A stretch of 64,000 bases of DNA from Elephas maximus indicus (Eukaryota; Chordata; Mammalia; Proboscidea; Elephantidae): NCBI RefSeq assembly GCF_024166365.1, contig NC_064838.1:76834001-76898000 (forward strand), written 5' to 3'. The translations under genes were made by a program, and so were the position numbers. Positions 33,684 to 43,832 of the stretch are shown piece by piece; position 1 is the first letter of the stretch; each line of letters opens with the position of its first letter. Below the pieces are notes generated by a model. It was not told where the DNA came from. It saw only the letters and a program-made list of their open reading frames with translations, and made no database searches.

Positions 33684-36373
33684 AGAATTAATTAAGCTGC
33701 TTTTCTTTTTTGAAATTAAAGAAGGTGTGGACATCAAAAGATTTTATGATTCCATTATACCACTATAATCTTGGAAAATGTGAGTCCATGTTTTGAAGAG
33801 ACACAAATTAATTCCAAGTGAGTGGATCAAGGGTTTACAAGGATAATGATGATTATCTGATGTTAAATTGAAAAGCTAGAATGCAGTTTGCTTTGTCTAT
33901 ACATCCCAACATACATACAAACACACACACACACAAAGACAGAAAAGTCACTCAACAAATATCAACAGCAGTTATCTGAATTGTTGCATTTCAGTTGATT
34001 TTTACTTTCTTTTGTGTTTTACTGTAGTTACCACGTATTCTAAGTCAACTGGCGTATTTTATTTAATTGATTTTTTAAAAGAAATTCATGAAGCACGTTT
34101 GACGTGGCATTGTTTCCAGTGATTTGGAGGAAATTCTGTTCTTCCAGAATGGCTCATGGGAGAGTATTTCATCTAATTGATGGGTTTATGTTCTGAGAAC
34201 AAGCATATCAGTAAATACTCTCTAGTGCCTAAATTACCAAGGCTCTGGAAGCATACATAAGCCTTACATTTTGTTCATAGAGTTCAGATTCTAATCCTCC
34301 CTGTCTCTCTCTTTTTCTGTGCTCTCTTGAGTTTTTCTGGGTATTAAGAAAGGAAAATCATATTCCTGGAAAATTCATTGAAATCTATTGTGGACTCCTG
34401 CTGTATTTACCTACTTAATATTTTTAAGAATGCTTGAATTCTGAGTGGGGGCTGTCCTGGAGAGTATTAGTAATAGGATCTGGATCTTCAGATGAACTGT
34501 CTTCAGGTCGGGTGATGTATCCTGTGTTATCTTTCAGAAGTGCATGGGGGGCTTTGAGGTTCTGCAACCTGTGAAACAAGGAACTCCCTGTGTTATTTTA
34601 AATGCCATATTATCTACCAGGTCCATGTACCTGTAGATTCAGGTTGCTAAGCTCTACTCCCTTCCTCCTTCCCTGAGGTGTCATTCTGAATTCTTCTTTA
34701 AAACTATCCATCATATGCCTGACATAATACAGGCACACTGAAAATATAGTTAAAACCAAAAAAATCAAAATGTGGATATGTTCTCAAAACCTCACTATAT
34801 TGTAAAGAAAAGAATACTATGCATAAAAGAATCATGAACATAATACATCATAAAATTTTGTTTTCCTAAAAGTAATGTCTGGAGGTATGTAGAGAACATG
34901 GAAAATATTTCTGGATTAAAGACAGAACGTCTCCTTGTGGTATTCATTTTGATGTAACATTTTATCTGTTACAAATGCTGCAGTAGTAGACCAGAAAAGA
35001 GACTTTTCAAACTAAAAAAGAATAATAAAATAAGCAAATGAATGAATGAGTATGTGTTGTTGATGCCGGCCTGATACTATTGGCATGACTGCAAAAGGAC
35101 GAATAGTGGGGAAGAGCTAGAGTAAGGCTTTAGGTAAATAGAGCAGAGAAAGTCAGATTTGTTGTGATAGGTAATAAAGAACAAGTGAGGTCTTCCGAGC
35201 CATAGACTCTCATAATAACCACAGTAATCCAGGGCGAGAGAAACTGATGATTTCACAGTGTTGGGTAAGATCACTACAGGGAGTTGGACCGTGCATCAGC
35301 TACCACAATGCATCAGATGAGTGGTTGATGTTTGATATCCCTACTGTAGGAACCAACCTGAGATGAGAAAAGGAGGACCAGAGAGAGCCAGATAGTGATA
35401 CGAAATCAAAGGGGAGAGTAGGGAAAATATATTGAAGGGTAGGAATTGTTGACTTAAGGTTATAGAGGCCAAAAGTCCAAATTGTACCCTCTTGTCTATT
35501 GCTAGAAACTTTGGCCTTTCCTCTATTTCTAATCAGTTTTATAATAATATAAAAGTTTAAAAATCATATCAATTCATAACAACACTAAAAATTAAACAAA
35601 TGGAGAAAGTGGGGAGCCTAGATTTATTGAATTCCACAACTATTACACTGAGTTAAGTATTTACCACTATTTTCCAATTTAACACTCTCACTCTTATGAG
35701 CTATGTATTATTTAATCTTTTTTTTTTTTAATATTACTGGTAAAGAAACTGAGGCTCAGAAAATTTGAGTAATTCATAAAAGATCACATAAAAAAAAAAG
35801 CTGATGGCAATTCTGAACCTGAAATTAATTTTTTTCCAAAGCCCATCCTTTTTCCATTATGCTGACTCAGGGGCTCTTTGTCAATCTCCAGCCTATTCCT
35901 CTTCCTCATATAGGGAATACATTTTTTTTTTTTTGAGTCAGAAATAATCTTTTAACTCTAAAGAATATAATAATTCCTTTCAACCTTGAGCTATACAAAA
36001 ACACTGGCATGCTGTCTTTATTTACGGAATTCACATTAAGAATCTCTTATTAACCTGGAAATTTCAGAGGTGTGTTTCTTCTTGGTTACTCTTTTTTTAA
36101 ATTACTATTGGCCCATTCCATGTTTCGATTATAAACTGTGGTTACAAGATATTTCATTTTCTTTCAAAATAACACTTACAAAGATTACCTAAAAAAAGAT
36201 TATCACAAATGTAGCTTTAGTCAAAATCCCTGAAAAATAACTATAAAAGTAGTATTCCTGTGAGTCAGAGTGGACTGGTTAGCAATGAGCATATAACTAT
36301 TGGTAAACGTGCTCTGGAAAATATGAAGAACATGGGGAAATACACTGTACCTTCCCCTCTTATTCAGGGAATC
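33684..36373. other. Intergenic, mostly unassigned
   Basis: Contains a (CA)n run at 33920-33935, a MIR-like SINE at about 35640-35820 (gtaaagaaactgaggctcag), and otherwise AT-rich DNA. No gene-like frame. The promoter of the 37.6 kb OR would be expected here, but I could not place one. Confidence 0.4.
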
Positions 36374-36385
36374 TATAAGCATTGA

Positions 36386-36554
36386 GGTAACCCTGGTGGC
36401 GTAGTGGTTAAGTGCTACAGCTGCTAACCAAAGGGTAGGCAGTTCGAATCTGCCAGGGACTCCTTGGAAACTCTATGTGGCAGTTCTACTCTGTCCTACA
36501 GGTCTCTCTGAGTCGGAATCGACTCGACAGCACGGGGTTTGATTTTGGTTTGGG
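36386..36554 (+). repeat. AfroSINE, near consensus
   Basis: Full-length plus copy with A-box-like 'gtagtggttaagtgctac' and B-box-like 'agttcgaatct', tail 'agtcggaatcgactcgacag'. Target-site duplications 'tataagcattga' (36374-36385) and 'tatgagcattga' (36555-36566), one mismatch. Useful as the reference copy in this window. Confidence 0.96.
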
Positions 36555-36854
36555 TATGAGCATTGAATGAGATCATATTCCCGGTATTGTTGTCAGTTAT
36601 AAATAAATAAATAATGGAGAGTTAAAAATGGTGCTGAAGTGGACTGCATGAGTATTTGAAGGGTATCAGATGACTAAATAAGAAAGGACTAAAATGAGAA
36701 CGAAAACACAGGACTGAAAGAGCAATATGCCAAAAAAATGTAAGCTCATTGTTTTTACCAGGGTATTACATTAATTTTAGAACCCTAAAGTAGTTGTACA
36801 TTCAGGAGAGAATCAAAAATAACTTGTAGATATACAAGGCTGTATCTCCTTTAA

Positions 36855-37051
36855 GCAGGTCTGGTGCAGCAGTGGCTAAGTGCTTGGGTGCTAACTGAGA
36901 AGTGAGTGGTTCGAACTCACAAGCCTAACAGCAGGAAGAGATAGGACAGTTTGTTTCCTTAAAGATGACAGCCTCTGAAAACCTGTGCCAGCCATTCTAC
37001 TATGTCCTTTAGGGTCACTATGAATAGGACTCGACAGCAATATGCGATCTG
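36855..37051 (+). repeat. AfroSINE, longer subtype
   Basis: Plus copy with 'cagcagtggctaagtgcttg', central 'gcaggaagagataggacagt' and tail 'gtcactatgaataggactcg'. Imperfect ~13-bp duplication (tgtatctccttta / tgtatccccttaa). Confidence 0.85.
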
Positions 37052-37369
37052 TGTATCCCCTTAAACATCCATGTATTTTTTGCAAAATTCAAACAATATT
37101 GTAGGCATTTACAAATGCTGTTTTCCCGAGCCAGGCTATCTCTTATGATTCTCAGTCTCAGTATTCTAATGATGGTGGTCTTATGTCTCCTACCTCTCCA
37201 GATCTTACCTTTATAATTTTCCTTTTAGCACTAAATTTACATTCATTGTTTTCTTAGTGCTATTAATAAACATGAACTTTTAGAATGACAGAATGGTGAA
37301 ATGCCCATGTTTTCTGAAACTGCTATCCTGAAGAAAACTACTTAAGTTCTGTCACTCGAGAACAATTTC

Positions 37370-37535
37370 CTGGGTTCAAAATCCAGCTCATCACTGACTA
37401 TACTGTGTAATCTCAAACAAGCTCCTTAACTTACATATACCTCAGTTTTCTTATGGAAATTATGGGGCTACTTGTTTTATAGTTTATGGTGTTACTTGGA
37501 GATGTAAATTAATTAATTAATACACTTTAATGTTT
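37370..37535 (+). repeat. MIR SINE
   Basis: Typical MIR order: 'tgggttcaaaatccagctca', 'gtgtaatctcaaacaagctc', 'cctcagttttcttatggaaa', 'ggtgttacttggagatg', ending in 'aattaattaat'. Ancient mammalian SINE just upstream of an OR exon. Confidence 0.7.
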
Positions 37536-37639
37536 TAGCTCAATGTTTGAAATGGTAAATGTTATATAAGTATGTTATCATCATTAATATTGTTACTAAT
37601 TTTTATTATCTTTACTTCAGAATTTCTTTAGTAACAATC

Positions 37640-38570
37640 ATGGTGTTAACCGAAGGAAATCAGAGTACTGGAGCCACATTCATCCTCTTGGGCTTCTCAG
37701 AATACCCAGACCTCCAGGTGCCCCTCTTCACAGTGTTCCTGGCTATCTACATGATCACTGTGGTGGGGAACCTGGACATGATTGTGAGCATTAGGATCAA
37801 CCCCAAATTCCACACCCCCATGTACTTTTTCCTCAGTCACTTGTCTTTTGTTGATTTCTGCTACTCCACTATAGTTGCACCTAAACTATTAGAAAACTTG
37901 GTTGTGGGAGACAGAACCATCTCCTTCACAGGGTGCATCATGCAATTCTTCTTGGCTTGTATATTTGCAATTGCAGAAACATTCATGTTGGCAGTGATGG
38001 CCTATGATCATTTTGTGGCAGTTTGTAACCCCCTGCTTTACACTGTCGTCATGTCCCAAAAGCTCTGGGCATCATCAGCCAGTGGGCCCTATGCATGGGG
38101 TGTAGTTGCTTCCCTGACACTCACTTATTTTCTTCTGGCATTATCCTTCTGTGGTTCTACTATCATAAATAACTTTGTCTGTGAGCACTCTGTCGTTGTT
38201 TCTGTCTCCTGCTCTGATTCCTACATCAGCCAGGTGCTTTGTTTTGTCATTGCCATATTCAATGAGGTGAGCAGCCTGGTGATCATCCTCACTGCTTATA
38301 TTTTCATTTTCATTACTGTCATAAAAATGCCTTCCGACGGGGGGTGCCGAAAAAGCCTTCTCCACCTGTGCCTCCCACTTGACCGCCATCACCATTTTCC
38401 ATGGGACTGTCCTTTTCCTCTATTGTGTACCCCATTCCAAAACCTCATGGCTCAAGGTCAAAGTAGGATCTGTGTTTTACACAGTGGTCATCCCCATGGT
38501 GAACCCCCTGATCTACAAAGATGTGAAGGAGACTGTCAGAAAGTTAATGAGCTACACAATACAATCTTGA
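37640..38570 (+). pseudogene. Olfactory receptor pseudogene, OR5D13-like
   Basis: ATG at 37640 in good context (aatcATGG), preceded by a plausible 3' splice site 'tctttacttcag' ending at 37620. The N-terminal 230 codons are intact: NQS site, GNLD in TM1 (usual GNLG), [32 protein letters not shown], and [18 protein letters not shown] replaces MAYDRF (arginine lost). One extra base near 38345-38355 (ggggggtgccgaaaaagcc) shifts frame at the start of TM6. The old frame continues into [13 protein letters not shown] … PMVNPLIY, then loses four codons (SLRN) before [10 protein letters not shown] and stops at 38568-38570. Very similar to the 3.1 kb copy in the region of 'atcatgcaattcttcttggc', so duplication or gene conversion was recent. 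Confidence 0.93.
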
Positions 38571-38780
38571 AGATTGATTTATTTCTGGAGAGAATTTGCT
38601 CTATGATGTTGTATATTGATTGTTCAGTGTCCCTAGAAGAGATGCTAATTCAGATTATCTAGTCAATATACCCATCTAAATTTTACATCTATTGCAATAT
38701 ACCAGTTATCTGATAATTTGATTTCTAATCACTTGAATCTTTAGTAAAATAGTTTTGAATCATATGTGAAGTGAATCAAG

Positions 38781-39437
38781 TGTAGTGGATTGAATAGTGT
38801 CTCCCCCCAAAATATTCATATTCACCTAGAACTTCAGAATATGACCTTTTTGGAAATAGGGTCTTTGAAGACATAGTTAAGCTTAAGATTAAAATACAAT
38901 CGTATCTCCTTAAAATAAAAACTGATTGCCACGGAATCAATTTCCACTCATACCAACCCTATAGGACAGAGTAGGACTGCACTATAGGAATTCCAAGGCT
39001 GTAATCCTTATGGAAGCAGACTGCTACATCTTTGTCCTGTAGAGCAGCTGGTGCATTCAAACTGCCAACCTTTGGGCCATGTTCTTAACTGCAGTGCCAC
39101 CAGGAATCCTTCATACTCTCTTAGGCTGGGCCATAAATCCAGTGAGAATCTCATTATGAGAAGTAGCCAAGGACACAGTCACATAGGGAAGAAGGCCATA
39201 TGGAGATGGGGGCAGAACTTGGAGTTATGCTGCTACAAGCCCAGGAACACAAGGAACCATCGGAAGCTGGAAGAGTCAAGGAAGAATTTTCTCCTAATGC
39301 CTTCAAAGAGAGCATGTCCCTGCCAGTACCATGAATTCAAACATTTGGCTTCCAGAACTGCAAACAAATTAATTTCTGTTGTTTTAAGCTACGAAGCTTG
39401 TGGTGATTTCTTTTGGCAGTCCTAAGAAACTAATACA
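38781..39437 (+). mobile_element. MLT1-type MaLR LTR (fossil), with SINE inside
   Basis: Solo LTR of the non-autonomous ERVL-MaLR group: starts 'tgtagtggattgaatagtgt', internal 'gaatatgacctttttggaaa', 'gggaagaaggccatatgg', end 'gaaactaatac'. Interrupted by the AfroSINE at 38914-39108. Old and broken; the longer frame within it at 39051-39425 is not a gene. Confidence 0.88.
38914..39108 (-). repeat. AfroSINE, subtype with 'ggctgtaatcctta' insert
   Basis: Reverse copy inside the MLT1 LTR, tail 'ccacggaatcaatttccact', insert 'ccaaggctgtaatccttatg', head 'cttaactgcagtgccacc'. Confidence 0.88.
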
Positions 39438-40077
39438 ATAAGTAAACTTCAAACTGTAAAACTCAAATTCCTTGATTCACATATTGACATCGTAAATGAT
39501 TAAAACACAAAAAAAGTTCTTCAATCCGACTTAAGCAATATGGGTGTCATAGTTACAGAGAAATCCTGAAAAATTATAACTGACTAGGGGTATGCATATA
39601 GAAGAATTAGCAATAAGAGCCTGGAGGCACTATCCCTAAACTTCAACCAAGTTCTTTATTCCTTTTTCCCCAAGGCTGCACACATGTTTGTTATCGTACA
39701 GGAAGTGATGGTAAACATGATATCACTGAGTGTGAAGACAAAATGTTGATTTTTATGTGACGGTCCTGATGGGTAACAAAAATTAAAAATCATAATTATG
39801 AACCTCACAGTCTGATGTGTCAAACTCTCTCCTTCCTAACACCAATAGCCTCTTAGTAACATCATTTTAGAAAGAATACCAGCTACTAAACACATAGAAC
39901 CTTAAATGTTGATATCGACCTTCTGATATCATACATATCAGAGCAAAGAAACACACTGAAAGAGACAGAAAAGCAGAAAATGGACATGTAGAGGCAAATG
40001 TAAAATAACCAGCATGATAAGATATTAAAACATGTGTTGACTTAATGGATGAATGAGTTAAACGAATTAAATATACC
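39438..40077. other. Unassigned
   Basis: AT-rich interval with no recognisable gene or repeat. Confidence 0.35.
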
Positions 40078-40243
40078 AAAAAAAAAAAAAAAAAACCCGT
40101 TGCCAGTCAAGTCAATTCCGACTCATAGTGACCCTATAGGACGGGGTATAACTGCTCCACAGGGCTTCCAAGGAGCACCTGGTGGCATCGAACTGCTGAC
40201 CTTTTGGTTAGCAGCGAAACTATTAACCACTATGCCACCAAGA
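40078..40243 (-). repeat. AfroSINE with long A-tail
   Basis: Reverse copy, poly-A at 40078-40095, 'gtcaattccgactcatagtg', head 'attaaccactatgccacca', followed by a second A-run at 40250-40263. Confidence 0.92.
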
Positions 40244-40302
40244 TTGTTAAAAAAAAAAAAAAGCACCAGATCTTACCATCTTACCAATGTGGTTTTAGCA
40301 CT

Positions 40303-40478
40303 TAGCAGTGGTTTTTACACCTCAATGTTTATACGTGTCACCCAAGCTCCTTCTTAAATGTGGGTATGATTGTGTCTCATTCCTTGGAATTCTGATTTGA
40401 GCCTAGGAAAGTTCATAACCTAGAATTCTAGGCAATTGTATTATAGATGTGGTAAGAATCTTTGATGTGAGAAATCCT
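40303..40478. mobile_element. MER5-like MITE, uncertain
   Basis: Length (~176 bp) and phrases like 'ttagcagtggtttttacacc' and 'ccttggaattctgattt' suggest a diverged MER5-type element. Weak. Confidence 0.3.
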
Positions 40479-40623
40479 GCCTTAGCTTAGTTTTATTAAT
40501 CCCATAGGACATTTAGTAATGTGCAAATAAAGCCTGGTAGGCAACTTCATGCTGCAACTTTTCTATGTGATTACAAGGAAATTTCAGTCATTAACAGTGG
40601 TACAAAGAACCTGGCACTTGCCT

Positions 40624-40776
40624 TAATTAATTGGCTTGAGGCACAGACGCTAGGGATTCCCCAGAGTTGGAGTCCCAAGGGCTGTAGAGGTAGACGTAAT
40701 AGCTGCAATGCTCCCGAAATACTCGGCTTACCAAGAAACAGGACAGTGGTGGCCTGTTTCTCTGCAGCAGGTGAGT
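40624..40776 (+). promoter_or_regulatory. Candidate OR promoter and first exon with splice donor
   Basis: A homeodomain-type cluster 'ttaattaattgg' at 40624-40635, an Olf/EBF-type site TCCCAAGGG at 40673-40681, then a moderately GC-richer stretch that ends in a perfect splice donor CAG|GTGAGT (40768-40776). The OR5D14-like exon 1.6 kb downstream is preceded by a good acceptor (ttctcctttgacag ending at 42379). O/E plus homeodomain sites are the established signature of OR promoters, and OR genes usually have such an untranslated first exon. Transcription start not determined. Confidence 0.5.
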
Positions 40777-41144
40777 TGCCTCAGGTTTTTTAATGAACCG
40801 GTGAAAATATTATTTTCCTGATGTGATAACTGTGATCTTCTCTGATTTTTCTTTTAATATTACGTCACTGTAACTGCTAAGTCCGAGCCCCATCATATTA
40901 AAGAGAGAAGTTAATATGGAAATATTTATATTTATTATCCATTGACAGCAGTTTCACACACAAAAAAAATAGGAAAAGCTTTCTGTTTAAAAATGGATAT
41001 TTATCCTTATCCTCTTTATAATGCACCTTAAATTGGTATATAAATTTTTCTAAGAATTGAGTTAACAAGTTATAATTCATATGCAAACATAAATTTCTAG
41101 TTAATCCTGTTATAACTCTAATTTGATAAATCTTGGAACCGCTA

Positions 41145-41230
41145 AAATATATATATACATGCATGTATACATGATACATGTGTGCATGTGTGCATGTACA
41201 CATGTATGTGTGCATATACATATATATTTA
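41145..41230. repeat. (ATGTGC)n / TA-rich microsatellite
   Basis: Runs of 'atatatatacatgcatgtat', 'gtgtgcatgtgtgcatgt' and 'atacatatatattta' directly beside the SINE cluster. Confidence 0.9.
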
Positions 41231-41588
41231 TCAGCTGCTGTTGAGTCGATTCCAATTCATAGCAACCCTGTAGGGCAGAGTAGAACTGCCCCATATGATT
41301 TCTAAGGCTGTAAATCTTTATGGAAGCTGACAAGTATATCTTCATCCCATGGAGAAGCTGGAGTTTTGAATCGCTGACCATTCAGTTAGCACCCGAGCAC
41401 TTTAACCACTACTCTACTCAAACCAAAACTGAACCCATTCCCATCCAATTGATTTGGACCCATAGCGACCCTATAGGACAGAGTAGAACTGTCCCATAGA
41501 ATTTCCAAGAAGCAACTGGTGGATTCAAAAAGCCCATCTTTTTGGTTAGCAGCCAAACTCAACCACCGTGCCACCTCTACTCTACTCA
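41231..41588 (-). repeat. AfroSINE with second SINE in its 5' end
   Basis: Outer reverse copy of the subtype with 'ctaaggctgtaaatctttat' insert (body 41231-41420). A second SINE has landed at its head-side end. Confidence 0.85.
41421..41576 (-). repeat. AfroSINE, nested
   Basis: Reverse copy bounded by a perfect 12-bp duplication 'ctactctactca' at 41409-41420 and 41577-41588. Confidence 0.93.
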
Positions 41589-41672
41589 TATATATATATA
41601 TATATTTATTTATTTACATAAAATATATATATAAAATAAACATATACGTATTTTTTTTATATATATGTATAA
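41589..41672. repeat. (TA)n microsatellite
   Basis: Long impure TA tract with interspersed TTTA. Confidence 0.9.
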
Positions 41673-42364
41673 TGCCTGGGTTGTAACAGAAGATAAGCCT
41701 TACATCAAGCTAAGCCATAAACCCTAACAAAGTGGGCACTCCACTCATGTCAAAAGGAAGTCATTATCCCCCTTAGCCTCAACCACTGGGCAATCAAGAT
41801 ATTCGAAAGGAGTAGTAGCCTTCATGGAATAAAAAGTGCTAATGAAATTGCACTGCTTTTTTCCTAGGTTCTTTAGTATTTTATTTTCTCCTTAAAATAC
41901 AAGCATATTCCTTTAAATATTTTAATTGATTTGAGAATACAGGCAAAATATAGCAGCAGTATATTTTATTCTTTGAGACAAACATTTTACATTTTTTTCA
42001 CAGAATCTTGCTAGCTTATGTACTGTATGTATGTACTATATGTACGTATGTATTTGCTTAGTGTCAGTTATGTGCATTTGATGGTACTATGCAAGGTGTG
42101 CATGCAAGAAAAGAGCTAACCTACGTGTAAATATAACTCCTACACACTCAATATCACAAGTATTTCTATGGAAACCCGTATTCTAATATTTCAAAGGGCA
42201 ATGCAAATTCATAAATGATTTAGACTTCAGCTTGGTTTGGCATACACATAGCAGCTATTTGCATAAAGTGTTCCTCATGGAAAGAACTAGTTCCAATAAC
42301 TCTTTATTCTCACTTTCTTTTCTCTACCATAACAAAACGTATTTGTCATTCACCCCCATAAACC
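41673..42364. other. 5' flank of OR5D14-like locus
   Basis: No repeat recognised apart from a (TATG)n stretch at 42018-42056. Probably the intron between the candidate first exon and the coding exon. Confidence 0.35.
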
Positions 42365-42419
42365 TTCTCCTTTGACAGGAACAATGCTCTCCTCCCACCC
42401 CTTTCCCTTCCAAGGAAGT

Positions 42420-43364
42420 ATGGTGATGGCTGAAAGAAACCTGAGTGTGGAGACAACCTTTGCCCTCTTGGGATTCACACATTATCCAGAGCTTCAGATT
42501 TTCTCTCTTCCTTGTGTTTCTGATCACGTACATTGTCACCGTGGTAGGGAATCTTGGGATGATAGTGATCATCAAGATTAACCCCAAATTTCACACCCCC
42601 ATGTACTTTTTCCTTAGTCACCTTTCTTTTGTTGATTTTTCTTACTCCTCTATCGTTACTCCAAAGCTGCTTGAAAACTTGGTCATGGCAGATAAAAACA
42701 TCTTCTACTTTAGCTGTATGCTCCAGTACTTCCCGTCCTGCACTGCAGTGGTGACTGAGTCCTTCTTGCTGGCAGTGATGGCCTATGACCGCTTTGTGGA
42801 CATCTGCAATCCTCTGCTCTATACAGTGGCCATGTCACAAAGACTCTGTGCCCTGCTGGTGGCTGGCTCATATCTGGGGGGGATGTTTGGCCCCTTGGTA
42901 CTCCTTTGCTATGCTCTCCTTCTAGACTTCTCTGGACACAATGAAATCAACCACTTTTTCTGTGAGTATACTGCTCTCATAGCTGTCTCTAGCTCTGATA
43001 AATGCATTCCTCACCTTCTGCTTTTTGGGTTTGCCACCTTCAATGAGGTGAGTACACTACCAATCATTCTCACTTCGTATGTTTTTATTTTGTGACTGTA
43101 CTAAAAATCCGATCTGCCAGTGGACGTCGCAAAGCCTTCTCCACCTGTGCCTCCCACCTGACTGCCATCACCATCTTCCACGGGACCATCCTTTCCCTCT
43201 ACTGTGTGCCTAACTCCAAAAACTCTCGGCAGACAGTCAAAGTGGCCTCTGTATTCTACACAGTGGTCAACCCCATGCTGAACCCCCTCATCTACAGCCT
43301 GAGGAACAAAGACGTGAAAGATGCCATCTGGAAGTCAATAGGTGTAGAAGTCCTATTTCACTGA
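42420..43364 (+). pseudogene. OR5D14: OR5D14-like olfactory receptor with two single-base frameshifts
   Basis: The closest match of any gene here to a named human gene. Shared signature stretches: [91 protein letters not shown] at 42420 (MVMAERNLS, glycosylation site). An extra T near 42500 ('cagattttctctc', paralogue expectation 'cagattcctctc') shifts frame after PELQI. The second frame then runs intact from TM1 ([10 protein letters not shown]) to TM5 (SYVFIL). One T is missing near 43091 ('tttattttgtgac'), and the rest reads to the stop at 43362-43364. The two changes cancel in length and both lie in T-runs, so they could be sequencing errors and the gene could be functional. ICL2 reads FVDICNP (usual FVAICNP). 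Confidence 0.9.
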
Positions 43365-43679
43365 CCCAAACTCAAAACACGGTTGGAGTCCCAATGAGCA
43401 ACTGGGCCAGAGCCTACAATGCTTCTAAAATCTGTAGGATGTATTTGTACAAGATGTTTATGAATGTTTGTCATGTTAATATATTGTGAATTGAGAAGTT
43501 CAAATCCCTTGAATATGCCAAAGAAGTTTAATTCTGGAGTGAACTCCACAGGATTTTGATCCATGGAGTATCTATCTGCTTCTTCAAATTTTCTGAAAAC
43601 TAACCAAATACTGCAAATCACAATAAAGACAAATAACAATAATAATAATATGATACTATTATTAATAATAACATATTTC

Positions 43680-43825
43680 TTTGATGCTTTTTATGTGATA
43701 GACACTGAGTTGTTTTGACAAACTTTATCACATTTAAGACCCAAGTAATTACATAACATAGCATACTATCAATATCCTGTTTCATATATGAGGAAACAAA
43801 AACTCTTAGAGGTTAAATTCCTCAA
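43680..43825 (+). repeat. MIR SINE
   Basis: 'tatgtgatagacactgagtt', 'tcatatatgaggaaacaaaa' and 'gaggttaaattcctca' follow the MIR pattern. An (AAT)n run precedes it at 43636-43672. Confidence 0.55.
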
Positions 43826-43832
43826 TACTATA

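Noticed and set aside
36386-36460. tRNA gene-like sequence with A and B boxes
   Set aside because: It is the tRNA-derived head of an AfroSINE; it lacks a full cloverleaf and is followed by the SINE body.
39051-39425. 124-codon open frame
   Set aside because: It lies wholly within an MLT1 LTR and a SINE; the translation is repeat-derived with no gene-like features.
40521-40793. 90-codon frame as a possible small protein
   Set aside because: No recognisable domain; the region is better explained as an OR promoter and untranslated first exon with a splice donor at 40770.
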